In this document: piece by piece, positions 19,001 through 26,886 of the stretch | Numbering within the stretch: the first letter of the stretch is position 1 | Layout of the letters: every line of letters begins with the position of its first letter | Assembly: GCA_964367905.1 (NCBI GenBank) | Contig: CAYIZP010000001.1 | Location: forward strand, 1 to 64,000 | Length of the DNA: 64,000 nt | Direction: 5' to 3' | From: CAUPWF01 sp964367905 | GTDB lineage: Bacteria; Bacillota; Clostridia; Lachnospirales; Lachnospiraceae | The notes under the pieces: model-generated | Told to the model about the DNA's origin: nothing | Seen by the model: the letters and a program-made list of their open reading frames with translations, nothing else | The model's database searches: none | Made by a program: the position numbers and the translations under genes

Positions 19001-19953
19001 AACAAGATGATGAGACTTTGGCTTCCTCGCAAGAAGACTATGGCGTGAGTAATGTTGGTGAAGTGGTAGAATATTCGGATGTTTTGGTTTCTGGTACAGG
19101 AAACTTAACCATCAATCTAAGTCCAGAGAATACAGGACAAGGAAGTGATATGCAGATAAGCTGGATTGCGATTGCAAAGAATGAAATTTCAGAAGTTACA
19201 CAAGAAGTGAGTGGGACAGAAAGTAGTACTTTGCAACCGACATTATCAGAGGAATCAATCGCTTCGTTGTTTACTGAGGCAGAATTGAGATCTGGGCAAG
19301 ACTTAAAGGTTGCGTTGAATGTGGATTTGACAGCAATCGAAGAATTGACAGGAACAGATCAGAGTGCTGTAGAAGCTGCACTAAAAGAGGCAGGATTAAC
19401 CATGGGTCAAGTGTTAGATGTTACATTGACCAAGACAGTAGGTACGACAGTAGAGGAATTGACAGAGTTGAGTGAACCGATAACCATTACCTTGACAATC
19501 CCAGAAGAATTAAGAGGCGAAGGTCGAACATTTAGCATGGTTCGTCTTCATAATGGAGTGTGTGTGGTATTAGAAGATTTGGACAATGATCCAAACACAG
19601 TCACATATCGAACAGATCGATTCTCGATTTATGCGCTTGCATACCAAACTACAGGTACAACGGCACCAGATACAACAACACCAGATACAACAACACCAGA
19701 AACAACAACGCCAGAAACAACAACACCGGATACAACGACACCGGATACAACGACACCGGAAACAACACCAGAAACAACAACACCAGATACGACAACACCA
19801 GAAACAACGACTACGGACACCCATGAGTCTTCTGCACCAAAAACAGGGGATGCTACAAATGTAGGCGCGATAGTAGGTCTGTTTATGGCTTCGATTTTGG
19901 GATTGGGATTTTTGGCATTGTATATGGAGAGAGCAAAGAAAAAAACAATATAA
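16078..19953 (+). CDS. Cell-wall-anchored GH43-like exo-enzyme (galactanase-type motifs)
   Basis: A perfect AGGAGG precedes the ATG. The 1291-residue product has a signal peptide (to about residue 40), a LamG-like module (~45-255), an Ig-like stretch, a five-bladed GH43-type domain (~340-795), a Big_4-like module, module C (~863-1040), a conserved C-terminal domain (~1055-1187), a Thr/Pro repeat linker, PKTGD at residue 1254, a membrane helix and a basic tail. The catalytic domain carries IQAHGG (374-379), WIWYGEDKT, ERPK with Glu516, and APAIFKYDGYYYMITSG. I associate these motifs with the exo-beta-1,3-galactanase branch of GH43. A clear RDP-type base is not seen, which also fits that branch. 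It shares three module types with the enzyme at 6983, so both probably sit on the same surface glycan. The subfamily needs alignment. Confidence 0.83.
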   Translation: MLQNMTKIMTKVFCSAIAITLCVGAVPMTMGTRITAQAEGEAVYLEEVEGALTLGGSSNSVDLGEGDKGIQVTSTWVSNSGSRAAGVSFTETSVFDDSFTVMLHTKRPTQSNNNNKQGATFSVGTEDVHFSVGLSDGGGIYIKDPSQGKQLLTHSFASNPFVSDVWSAVTISYEEKEGMGYVSVYVDGIQVADAISIGGQISAQEGVTAFLGGSFFTGYMGYGYYNNVQVLDSALSKESIDAAVTEINGRVNGIITEISNLEITQVDAGTQTALQDYLAQNVSDSVGVEIVSYLAAVAGTKEYNAGIEGTFTVRIRLLGEGVASAAQEVSGVIKPTTFVNNYIPYDTFFGADAGTEGQGDIWVNTWLDTEGEHIQAHGGEVQWLDELDLNGDGVNEGGWIWYGEDKTRNGNPIDGIRCYTSPDLLNWTDQGTVLATHDVTPEQANADQTGIETNVDGLNDLKAWAKMSAPTDEVSQTDIDMAKEFIAAYDNGDGTYDEANLELAYKYLYTGYCIAERPKMLYNEKNDNYVLVWHVDGPTGSNILQYVLNGTSSSRYSRASMGFAVSDTPYGPFEVVNVQRMNYVEGYYDSSQGMARDMNVYLDKGNDIDQNGYDDAYAFYSSEENKHMYISLLNEDFTGSATEGTIDSMTLDSGDVIQTFQARALGDSTYREAPAIFKYDGYYYMITSGLTGWVANQATYLRAETIYGPWENMGDPCEGGSSNTFGSQSTGIIPVDEENGKFIYMGDRWSCASGTSALWDSSYVWLPININEEDHTISLPGVSNWSMNVFDEIEVTTELPELISSLDELPSTLSVTVNGVAKTSAVDWQEVGDDYYNMHTVTGVLTDLENRMVTHKVAIAPNDLVYFLDLGSNTIDNHEYFNLISVQEGFKNTSTLDQAYSSENGWGYVGDNTVARMNTGTIYDTLRYVNDSTNPNRDLVYRFDTLEEGTYDIYLGLYEPSSWDANNRIANISVKQDDETLASSQEDYGVSNVGEVVEYSDVLVSGTGNLTINLSPENTGQGSDMQISWIAIAKNEISEVTQEVSGTESSTLQPTLSEESIASLFTEAELRSGQDLKVALNVDLTAIEELTGTDQSAVEAALKEAGLTMGQVLDVTLTKTVGTTVEELTELSEPITITLTIPEELRGEGRTFSMVRLHNGVCVVLEDLDNDPNTVTYRTDRFSIYALAYQTTGTTAPDTTTPDTTTPETTTPETTTPDTTTPDTTTPETTPETTTPDTTTPETTTTDTHESSAPKTGDATNVGAIVGLFMASILGLGFLALYMERAKKKTI
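19665..19815 (+). repeat. Short tandem repeats encoding a TTPDT/TTPET linker
   Basis: Mostly 15-base units encode TTPDT or TTPET just before the PKTGD sorting signal of the wall-anchored GH43-like enzyme. One unit is shortened to TPET. The stretch is a flexible wall-spanning spacer. The other frames are open too, producing spurious antisense reading frames. Confidence 0.85.
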
Positions 19954-19980
19954 TATGAAACGAACAGGAGAAGGTACGAG

Positions 19981-20784
19981 ATGGTAGATTTAAAGATTTT
20001 TTCCCTAGAAGAGAAGATTGTATTAGTGACAGGAGCTTCTTATGGAATTGGATTTGCAATTGCAAAAGGTTGTGCAGAAGCAGGAGCAAAGATTGTGTTC
20101 AACGATATCAATGAAGCACTTGTAGAGCAAGGGGTGAAAGCCTATGCTGAAATTGGGATTGAAGCACATGGATATGTGTGTGATGTGACCAAGGAGGATC
20201 AGGTAACTGCTATGGTGACCAAGATCCGTGAAGATGTAGGTGTAGTGGATGTGTTGGTAAATAATGCAGGAATCATCAAGCGTGTTCCGATGTGTGATAT
20301 GCCAGCAGATGATTTTAGACAAGTAATCGATGTAGACTTGATAGCACCATTCATCATGGCAAAGGCAGTCATTCCTCAGATGATTGAAAAAGGACATGGG
20401 AAGATTATTAACATCTGTTCTATGATGAGTGAGTTAGGAAGAGAAACAGTTTCAGCTTATGCTGCAGCAAAAGGCGGACTTAAGATGTTAACTAGAAATA
20501 TCTGCTCAGAATATGGACAATACAATATACAGTGTAATGGGATTGGACCAGGATATATTGCTACACCTCAGACTGCACCACTGCGCGAGGTTCAAGAGGA
20601 TGGAAGCAAGCATCCATTTGATCAATTTATTTTGGCAAAGACTCCGGCTGAGAGATGGGGGAATCCTGAAGATTTAGCTGGGCCAGCAGTATTTTTGGCA
20701 TCTAATGCATCTGATTTTGTGAATGGTCATGTGTTATATGTAGACGGCGGAATCCTTGCATACATTGGAAAACAACCAAAATAA
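19981..20784 (+). CDS. kduD: SDR dehydrogenase of the KduD / gluconate 5-dehydrogenase group
   Basis: This 267-residue short-chain dehydrogenase should reduce 2,5-diketo-3-deoxygluconate to 2-keto-3-deoxygluconate with NAD(P)H. It shows the nucleotide-binding TGASYGIG near residue 20, NNAGI, the catalytic Ser and YxxxK (SAYAAAKGG), and the C-terminal DFVNGHVLYVDGGILAYIGKQP typical of this group in unsaturated-uronate pathways. A GGAGA site precedes the ATG. It is followed by the isomerase KduI, which makes its substrate. Kinase (KdgK) and aldolase (Eda) genes for the next steps are not in the window. It could also act as a streptococcal-type DhuD; the two cannot be separated by eye. Confidence 0.85.
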   Translation: MVDLKIFSLEEKIVLVTGASYGIGFAIAKGCAEAGAKIVFNDINEALVEQGVKAYAEIGIEAHGYVCDVTKEDQVTAMVTKIREDVGVVDVLVNNAGIIKRVPMCDMPADDFRQVIDVDLIAPFIMAKAVIPQMIEKGHGKIINICSMMSELGRETVSAYAAAKGGLKMLTRNICSEYGQYNIQCNGIGPGYIATPQTAPLREVQEDGSKHPFDQFILAKTPAERWGNPEDLAGPAVFLASNASDFVNGHVLYVDGGILAYIGKQPK

Positions 20785-20829
20785 GAAGATTTGTTAGCAG
20801 AGAATAAACAGAAAGTGAAGGGTATTAGA

Positions 20830-21690
20830 ATGGAATTAAGAACAGCATCATCTCCAAGAGAGGTGAAAACATTTGACACAGCACAACTTAGAGATGAATT
20901 TGTCATTGAGGACTTATTTGTGCAAGATGAAATTAAATTGGTATACAGTCATATTGATAGAATTATTGTAGGAGCAGCGGTACCAGTGGAACCATTGATC
21001 TTAACTGCTGGAGAAGAGATTCGAGCAGAGTATTTTCTACAAAGACGTGAAATGGGAATTATCAATATAGGAGGAGCAGGTACGATTGAAATCGATGGGA
21101 GAGAGTATCGCTTAGACTATAGAGATGGCATGTATATTGGTATGGGTGCAAAAAATATTGTGTTCAAAAGCGACAGTAAAGATGAACCAGCAAAATACTA
21201 TCTCAACAGTGCCCCTGCGCATCATGCATATCCGACTGTCTTAATCAAGATGGATGGAGTGGCTGAAGATGGGGTAGTTATTATCAAGGATGAGAATAAG
21301 GTGGAGTTAGGAACGCTAGAAGAGTCAAATCACAGAGTAATCAGTAAGTATATTTTGCCAGGTCAGGTTGATAGCTGTCAACTTGTGATGGGAATCACAC
21401 AGTTAAAGCCAGGAAGCGTGTGGAATACTATGCCATGCCATACACACGATAGAAGAATGGAAGTATATTTGTACTTTGAGATGCCAGAAGATGCATTTGT
21501 AATGCATTATATGGGAGAGCCTACAGAGACAAGGCATATTGTAATGCGCAATGAGCAGGCGGTTATTTCACCAAGCTGGTCTATTCATTCAGGAAGTGGT
21601 ACGAGAGCTTACACTTTTATTTGGGGAATGGTTGGAGAAAATCAAGAATTTACAGATATGGACGGTGTATCAAATAAAGATATAAGATAA
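20830..21690 (+). CDS. kduI: 5-dehydro-4-deoxy-D-glucuronate isomerase
   Basis: The 286-residue protein isomerises 5-keto-4-deoxyuronate, which forms spontaneously from unsaturated uronic acid, to 2,5-diketo-3-deoxygluconate. The ATG at 20830 is preferred to an upstream in-frame TTG at 20791 because the family begins with MELR-like residues and AAGGG precedes it. Cupin-type zinc ligands are visible in MPCHTHDRRMEVYLYF (two His and a Glu) and in the later His of PSWSIHSG. Length agrees with E. coli KduI. It follows kduD and acts on the monosaccharide released by the GH88 hydrolase at 4060, so the operon encodes lyase, hydrolase, isomerase and reductase in one run. Confidence 0.95.
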   Translation: MELRTASSPREVKTFDTAQLRDEFVIEDLFVQDEIKLVYSHIDRIIVGAAVPVEPLILTAGEEIRAEYFLQRREMGIINIGGAGTIEIDGREYRLDYRDGMYIGMGAKNIVFKSDSKDEPAKYYLNSAPAHHAYPTVLIKMDGVAEDGVVIIKDENKVELGTLEESNHRVISKYILPGQVDSCQLVMGITQLKPGSVWNTMPCHTHDRRMEVYLYFEMPEDAFVMHYMGEPTETRHIVMRNEQAVISPSWSIHSGSGTRAYTFIWGMVGENQEFTDMDGVSNKDIR

Positions 21691-21757
21691 GACAAGATAA
21701 GAGTGGATGGAACGGCTTTGGTCGTTCCTTCCTTGCATAAAAAGGAGGAAAATACAT

Positions 21758-22558
21758 ATGAGTCAATTAAAAATAAGGATTTTGAATAAACTTGAAGAGG
21801 TGAAAGAGGAAAGATGTGGGAAGGAGGGAGCCTTTTTTACATGGAGTGGAATCTATGAGGAGGGAGATGTAATTGAATTTTTAGTTCCTGAAGTGCCAAA
21901 TTATTATTTGGTAAAGGTGGATGACTGTATCGAGGAATCCTTGGTATATATCACTAAAAATCAGATTCGCTACTTTGTACCATTTGCAGAGAAGAAGACG
22001 GCATTAAATCCGAAATCTTTTTTTGGTGATTTACATTACCTCAGCATAAAGCCAGCGAGAAAATATCAATATGAGAGTTATCGAAATCTCGCGGTCAATA
22101 CCATAGATCAGCATCATATGGAGGGGTGCTATCCCCATGCGTATGCGAATGTAGAAACAAGAGGGGAGTCGGTATTTGCTGCATATAATGCGATTGATGG
22201 GGTGATTGGAAATGAATCCCATGGCGAGTGGCCATTCCAATCATGGGGAATCAACCAACAGGCAGATGCTGAAATTACTATTGAATTTGGGCGTGCAACA
22301 AATATCGAAGAAGTTTGTATCTACACGAGGGCAGATTTTCCGCATGATAATTGGTGGGTGCAGGCAACCTTGGAATTCTCAGATGGAAGCGAGGTGCAGG
22401 TGCAGTTGAATAAGACAAAAGAAGCGCAGCGTTTTCCGATTAAGAAGTCGGAAATCATATGGATTAAAATGAAAGAAATGATCAAAGCAGATGACCCATC
22501 ACCATTTCCAGCCCTAACGCAACTAGAAGTATATGGAAATGTATTGCAAACAATGTAA
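21758..22558 (+). CDS. Discoidin-like (F5/8 type C-like) protein without signal peptide
   Basis: The ATG at 21758 follows a strong AAGGAGG, so the in-frame start at 21707 is not used. The product has 266 residues. The first ~110 residues include GDVIEFLVPEVPNYYLVKVDD, resembling a small beta domain. Residues ~130-262 read like a galactose-binding/discoidin fold (AYNAIDGVIGNESHG, AEITIEFGRATNIEEVCIYTRAD, TQLEVYG). There is no export signal, so it is probably cytoplasmic, which is unusual for a carbohydrate-binding fold. It is the last gene of the uronate run. It could bind imported oligosaccharides, or be a catalytic protein of unknown type. I do not recognise a named family. Confidence 0.6.
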   Translation: MSQLKIRILNKLEEVKEERCGKEGAFFTWSGIYEEGDVIEFLVPEVPNYYLVKVDDCIEESLVYITKNQIRYFVPFAEKKTALNPKSFFGDLHYLSIKPARKYQYESYRNLAVNTIDQHHMEGCYPHAYANVETRGESVFAAYNAIDGVIGNESHGEWPFQSWGINQQADAEITIEFGRATNIEEVCIYTRADFPHDNWWVQATLEFSDGSEVQVQLNKTKEAQRFPIKKSEIIWIKMKEMIKADDPSPFPALTQLEVYGNVLQTM

Positions 22559-22620
22559 AAAATATGGTTTAATTGATGTAGTTAGGGTTTCATAGTTTTC
22601 AGCAAAGGTTGGTGGCAGAG

Positions 22621-24207
22621 ATGATAAAAGTATTTTTGGTAGAAGATGAAATTGTTGTGAGAGAAGGAATAAAAACTCAAATTGATTGGGATGTGCATGG
22701 GTTAGAATTTGTTGGGGAAGCCAGTGATGGGGAATTAGCTTATCCCAAGATACTGAGTGAGAAACCAGATATCATTATCACAGATATTAAAATGCCATTT
22801 ATGGATGGACTAGAGCTAAGTGAGTTGGTGAAGAAGGAATTGCCAGATACTAGAATCATCATATTGAGCGGACACGATGATTTTAAGTATGCGAAACAAG
22901 CCATACGACTAAAAGTGACAGACTATTTGATTAAACCTATTTCGAAAAAGGAATTGACCAATGTTCTAATCAAGATATCAGAGGTGATAAGAAAAGAAAG
23001 GGAAGAAGACCTAAGAAGAAGATCCCAGGACGATTTATATAATTTCCTACATAAAAATAGATATATGTTTTTTGGGGATTTAATCAATAAGGGATATTCG
23101 TATCGTGATCTGATGGTCAAAGCAGAGCAATTGACGATTGAAATACAAGGATCGAATTTTAATATGATTTTAGCAAAAATGTTCTCAGAGGAAATGGAGG
23201 GGGAGGAGGAAAATATTTCTCTCTTTAGTATGGAAGACAAGTTGTTGGAATTAGAAGGGAAATATAGGTTCATATATTTTGATCGTGGACTAGAAGGCAT
23301 GGCATTCTTGATGATGGGAGAGACGGAATCAGAGTTAGAGAGTAATAGTGAAAAACTGATAAAAGAGATGATATCTCTATTTGTAAATAAAGAGAAAAAA
23401 CAATATTTTATTGGAGTAGGAACACCTTGTTGCCGCCTTACAGAGGTGTATAAGAGTTATGAAAGTGCATCAAAAGTCTTCGCATATCAATATTTTTATA
23501 GTGAAAGTCAAATCTTGCGATCAGGTGATCTGCAGGAGAAGAGCGAGGCAAAGGTACCGATGAAAAAGCCGGATAATTCTGTTATTAGGAAATTCCTACT
23601 CAATGGATCTCTGACAGATGTGCAAGGGTTTGTTGAGAATTATTTTAATGAGATTTCAGATGCTTCGATAAATTCAATCATCTTCAAGCAGTATCTAATC
23701 GTAGATTTTTATCTAGCAGTGAAGGGGTTTGTAGATGAGGTCGGGATTGATGCACAGGAGGTGTTGGAATCGAGGGGTGAGGTTGGGGATATTGCTTATG
23801 ATTTTACAAAGGCAAAGTCCTACTTTGTGGAGCTCATAGAAGTCATTGTAGATAAAAGAATCGGTATGACAGTAAACAAATACGAAATCATTATAAAAAA
23901 GGCAAAAGAATATATTGGGTCACACTATAACGAGGAGGATATTTCCCTAAATGCAGTTGCGGCAAGCGTCAATATTAGTCCGAGTCATTTCAGTACAATA
24001 TTTAGTCAAACAGTCGGGGAAACATTTATCGAATACTTGACTTTTGTCCGAATGAATAAGGCGAAGGAGATTCTGGCTACTTCAAATATGAAGATTACTG
24101 AGGTTGGCTATCAGGTGGGATACAAAGATTCTCATTATTTTAGCTATATTTTTAAAAAGGTAAATGGAATCACGCCAAAAGAATATAGAAGTAGGAGTCA
24201 GCTATGA
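22621..24207 (+). CDS. Response regulator with AraC-type DNA-binding domain (YesN-like)
   Basis: The ATG at 22621 is preferred over the GTG at 22609 because the receiver domain then begins normally with MIKVFLVEDE. The receiver domain (1 to ~120) has the phospho-acceptor Asp55 in TDIKMP and the conserved Lys105 in YLIKP. A middle region (~125-410) has the usual length for YesN regulators. The last ~100 residues hold two helix-turn-helix motifs ending in GYKDSHYFSYIFKKVNGITPKEYR, the AraC signature. The kinase gene overlaps its stop codon. It lies just 62 bases after the uronate genes and upstream of the arabinose-type importer, and it may activate one or both. Candidate sites are the ACATGT pair at 735-769 and the inverted repeat at 25671. 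Confidence 0.92.
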   Translation: MIKVFLVEDEIVVREGIKTQIDWDVHGLEFVGEASDGELAYPKILSEKPDIIITDIKMPFMDGLELSELVKKELPDTRIIILSGHDDFKYAKQAIRLKVTDYLIKPISKKELTNVLIKISEVIRKEREEDLRRRSQDDLYNFLHKNRYMFFGDLINKGYSYRDLMVKAEQLTIEIQGSNFNMILAKMFSEEMEGEEENISLFSMEDKLLELEGKYRFIYFDRGLEGMAFLMMGETESELESNSEKLIKEMISLFVNKEKKQYFIGVGTPCCRLTEVYKSYESASKVFAYQYFYSESQILRSGDLQEKSEAKVPMKKPDNSVIRKFLLNGSLTDVQGFVENYFNEISDASINSIIFKQYLIVDFYLAVKGFVDEVGIDAQEVLESRGEVGDIAYDFTKAKSYFVELIEVIVDKRIGMTVNKYEIIIKKAKEYIGSHYNEEDISLNAVAASVNISPSHFSTIFSQTVGETFIEYLTFVRMNKAKEILATSNMKITEVGYQVGYKDSHYFSYIFKKVNGITPKEYRSRSQL

Positions 24208-25649
24208 TGAAGACGAGCAGACATCACACAAGAGATCAGAAAACCATAAAACAGCGATTCTTTCGGATTCGATTAGCGATCTATATCTCTGTGGTAATCC
24301 TTATTTTTGGATTAATTGGTACGATTTGGTACTATAATTCTGCATACAAGAAGATAATTCAGGATTTAAATATTGCAACACAAATCAATTTTGATTTTCA
24401 GACGAATATTGACTCGATGATGTATCAGATTGTAATTGGAGGATCCAGTTTTGAAGAAGAAGACCCTTATCAAGAAATTGGAAATACAAAATTACTCATT
24501 GAAGATTTGAGAAAGCATGCTAGCACTTTGAAACAGCAGGAATATTTGGAGGGGATTACGCGCTTACTCAATATATTAGAGGATAGAATAGAGGATATCG
24601 AGGGAAGTTATAGAGGAATTAATAATTATGATATCAATATGCAGAATCTGGACGAGAATGTCTACATGCTTACTGAACTTGTCCAAGAAAAATTGTCAGA
24701 CTTTATTCATAACGAAGCTCAAAATCTAGAAGAGGTGAGAATTCAACTAGAGAGGCAGTTAAATGGAATTGTATTTGCCATTATATCTGTTGAAGTGTTA
24801 TTGATGTTTATCTTATGGAGGCTACTAAAAAAATTCTCGACGGATACTCAAAATTCATTAGAAGAATTATGTGAAATGACAAACAAAGTAGGTGAAGGCG
24901 CTTTCGAAGTAGAAAATCCTCACAGTCCAATTACGGAAATTTGGTTTTTGGAAAATAAATTTTTAGAAATGACGAACAGAATTCGTATTTTGATAAAAAC
25001 TATAAAAAAAGAACAGGTACACTTAAGGGAAACAGAACTGAAGCTCCTGCAAGCGCAGATTAATCCGCATTTTTTATACAATACATTTGACACAATTATT
25101 TGGTTGGTAGAAGCAGCTAAAAATGAAGAAGCGATTAATATGACCACATCCCTTGCTACTTTTTTCAAAACTACTCTTAGCAAGGGAAAAGATTTTATTA
25201 CGATTGCGGAGGAGAAAACGCACATCGAGAGTTATCTGGAAATACAAAAGGCTAGATACAGAGATATCCTAAAGTATCACATAGAGATAGATGAAGAAAT
25301 TGAACATTATTATATCTTGAAGCTAACATTGCAGCCCTTGGTTGAAAATGCCTTATACCATGGAATTAAGAATAAGAGAGGAGTGGGGACGATTCGAATC
25401 AGAGGAGTTCAAGAGGGGGATAGTATTTTGATTTCAGTGGAGGATGATGGGATTGGAATCGAGGAAGAGAAGTTAAATCACTTGAATCATTTGATAGAAA
25501 AAAAGGAATTAGACCCGCAGGATGGTGGGTTTGGACTGATCAATGTCAACGAGCGAATTCAGCTTTTCTACGGAGAAGAGTATGGATTGAAACTATATTC
25601 AAAAAGTCAAGGTACGATAGCGAAGGTTCATATTCCAAAAAAAATGTAA
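24204..25649 (+). CDS. Membrane sensor histidine kinase (YesM-like, His_kinase/HPK7 type)
   Basis: The 481-residue protein should sense an extracellular sugar signal and phosphorylate the response regulator whose stop codon it overlaps (ATGA arrangement). A basic N-terminus leads to membrane helix 1 (~residues 25-48). The extracytoplasmic part is short and helical (~50-185), helix 2 lies at ~190-210, and a HAMP-like linker follows. The phospho-acceptor His289 sits in QINPHFLYNTFD, the hallmark of this family, and the ATPase domain shows LTLQPLVENALYHG, EDDGIGI and GFGLINVNERI. The short helical sensor region differs from the larger sensor of the kinase fragment at 1-602, so the two probably sense different ligands. 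Confidence 0.93.
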   Translation: MMKTSRHHTRDQKTIKQRFFRIRLAIYISVVILIFGLIGTIWYYNSAYKKIIQDLNIATQINFDFQTNIDSMMYQIVIGGSSFEEEDPYQEIGNTKLLIEDLRKHASTLKQQEYLEGITRLLNILEDRIEDIEGSYRGINNYDINMQNLDENVYMLTELVQEKLSDFIHNEAQNLEEVRIQLERQLNGIVFAIISVEVLLMFILWRLLKKFSTDTQNSLEELCEMTNKVGEGAFEVENPHSPITEIWFLENKFLEMTNRIRILIKTIKKEQVHLRETELKLLQAQINPHFLYNTFDTIIWLVEAAKNEEAINMTTSLATFFKTTLSKGKDFITIAEEKTHIESYLEIQKARYRDILKYHIEIDEEIEHYYILKLTLQPLVENALYHGIKNKRGVGTIRIRGVQEGDSILISVEDDGIGIEEEKLNHLNHLIEKKELDPQDGGFGLINVNERIQLFYGEEYGLKLYSKSQGTIAKVHIPKKM

Positions 25650-25670
25650 AAATCAAAAATAATCCAACTT

Positions 25671-25692
25671 TTTCACAAAATTATTTGTGAAA
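25671..25692. promoter_or_regulatory. 22-bp perfect inverted repeat, candidate operator
   Basis: Arms TTTCACAAA (25671-25679) and TTTGTGAAA (25684-25692) are perfect complements around a 4-base spacer. It lies about 60 bases upstream of the -10 hexamer of the importer operon and 22 bases after the kinase stop codon. No T-run follows, so a terminator is unlikely. Confidence 0.45.
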
Positions 25693-25752
25693 TGCAAAAA
25701 AAATACAACAAAGTTCGAATTAAACTAGGTAGAGACTGATGTGCCTGAGAGA

Positions 25753-25758
25753 TATAAT
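25753..25758 (+). promoter_or_regulatory. -10 hexamer of the pentose-importer operon
   Basis: A perfect TATAAT lies 46 bases before the start codon at 25805. The sequence 17 bases upstream (25730-25735) does not resemble a -35 element, so an activator is likely needed. The GGGAGG ribosome site lies at about 25790-25797. Confidence 0.45.
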
Positions 25759-25804
25759 AAATGCATACTAAATCGCGAAAGGCGAAAAAAAGGGAGGAAG
25801 AGAT

Positions 25805-26872
25805 ATGAAGAAAAAAGTAGTAAGCGCATTGATGTGTACCATGTTGGTTGCAAGTATGATGATTGGATGTACCTCAGATCCTGGAGCAAATCAAGCAAGT
25901 GAACCAGCGGCAGAAGAAGCAACAGAGGAAGCCCCAGCGGAAGAGGCGCCAGCAGAGGAAGCAAGTGGTGATGGGGAGACAATCGTCGTTGGATATGCTC
26001 AGGTTGGAGCAGAATCCGACTGGAGAATGGCCAATACAGAGTCGTTCCAAACAACATTCGTAGAAGAAAACGGATATGAGTTAATCTTTGTTGATGGACA
26101 ACAGAAACAAGAAAATCAAATCAAAGCGATTCGTGATTTTATCCAACAGGATGTTGACTATATTGTTTTAGCACCTGTAGTAGAGACTGGTTGGGAGACG
26201 GTACTTGGTGAAGCAAAAGAAGCAGGAATTCCAGTTATCTTATCTGACCGTATGGTAGATGTGTCTGATGACTCTCTATATACTTGTTGGGTTGGTGGAG
26301 ATTTTATTAAAGAGGGAAATGATGCGGCTCTATGGCTAGCTGATTATCTAGCAGAACAAGGAAGAGAAGACGAAGAAATCAATCTCGTTACATTACAAGG
26401 AACAATCGGTGCGTCAGCACAAGTAGGTAGAACAGATGGATTTGCAGAAATCTTAGCAGAACACGAAAATTGGAATATGCTTGAGTTACAAACAGGTGAA
26501 TTTACACAGACAAAAGGTCAAGAAGTTATGGAGTCATTCCTGAAGAAATATGATGATATTGATGTTGTAGTATGTGAGAATGATAATATGGCATTCGGCG
26601 CAGTAGATGCGATTAAGGCTGCTGGTCTTACATGTGGACCAGAGGGTGATATCATTGTAATTGGATATGACGCAGTTGCAGCAGCATTCGAGTCTATGAT
26701 TGCAGGTGATATGAATGTATCGGTTGAGTGTAATCCATTGCATGGACCACGTGTGGCTGAAATTATCACACAACTTGAAAACGGCGAAACTCCTGAAAAA
26801 ATTGCATACGTAGATGAAGGTGTATTCCCAGCTGAAACAGCAGAAGAAACATTACCAACACGTAAATATTAA
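25805..26872 (+). CDS. Sugar-binding lipoprotein of a YtfQ-type ABC importer
   Basis: The 355-residue lipoprotein should bind a monosaccharide outside the cell. A signal peptide ends in MMIGC with the lipidated Cys at 22, followed by an acidic Glu/Ala/Pro linker to about residue 58. The mature domain is a periplasmic-binding-protein type I fold. WRMANTESF, FVDGQQKQENQIKAIRDFI and LAPVVETGWETVLGEAKEAG closely resemble YtfQ, the galactofuranose-binding protein of E. coli. The downstream araD, araA and pentulokinase genes suggest L-arabinose, perhaps in furanose form, as the ligand here. The strong terminator behind the gene should let it be made in excess over the membrane parts. Confidence 0.9.
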   Translation: MKKKVVSALMCTMLVASMMIGCTSDPGANQASEPAAEEATEEAPAEEAPAEEASGDGETIVVGYAQVGAESDWRMANTESFQTTFVEENGYELIFVDGQQKQENQIKAIRDFIQQDVDYIVLAPVVETGWETVLGEAKEAGIPVILSDRMVDVSDDSLYTCWVGGDFIKEGNDAALWLADYLAEQGREDEEINLVTLQGTIGASAQVGRTDGFAEILAEHENWNMLELQTGEFTQTKGQEVMESFLKKYDDIDVVVCENDNMAFGAVDAIKAAGLTCGPEGDIIVIGYDAVAAAFESMIAGDMNVSVECNPLHGPRVAEIITQLENGETPEKIAYVDEGVFPAETAEETLPTRKY

Positions 26873-26886
26873 TTAAAAAGGTGTTC

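Noticed and set aside
20791..20829. Upstream TTG as the kduI start
   Set aside because: It adds 13 residues absent from the family and has no ribosome site; the ATG at 20830 fits better.
21709..21728. Hairpin GGAACG/CGTTCC between kduI and the discoidin-like gene as a terminator
   Set aside because: The stem is only six base pairs and no T-run follows.
819..22558. A hyaluronan or heparin (glycosaminoglycan) utilisation locus
   Set aside because: The lyase, GH88 and Kdu genes would suit, but there is no PTS, sulfatase or hexosaminidase, and the galactanase-like and arabinose genes do not fit. It remains the main alternative to the arabinogalactan hypothesis.
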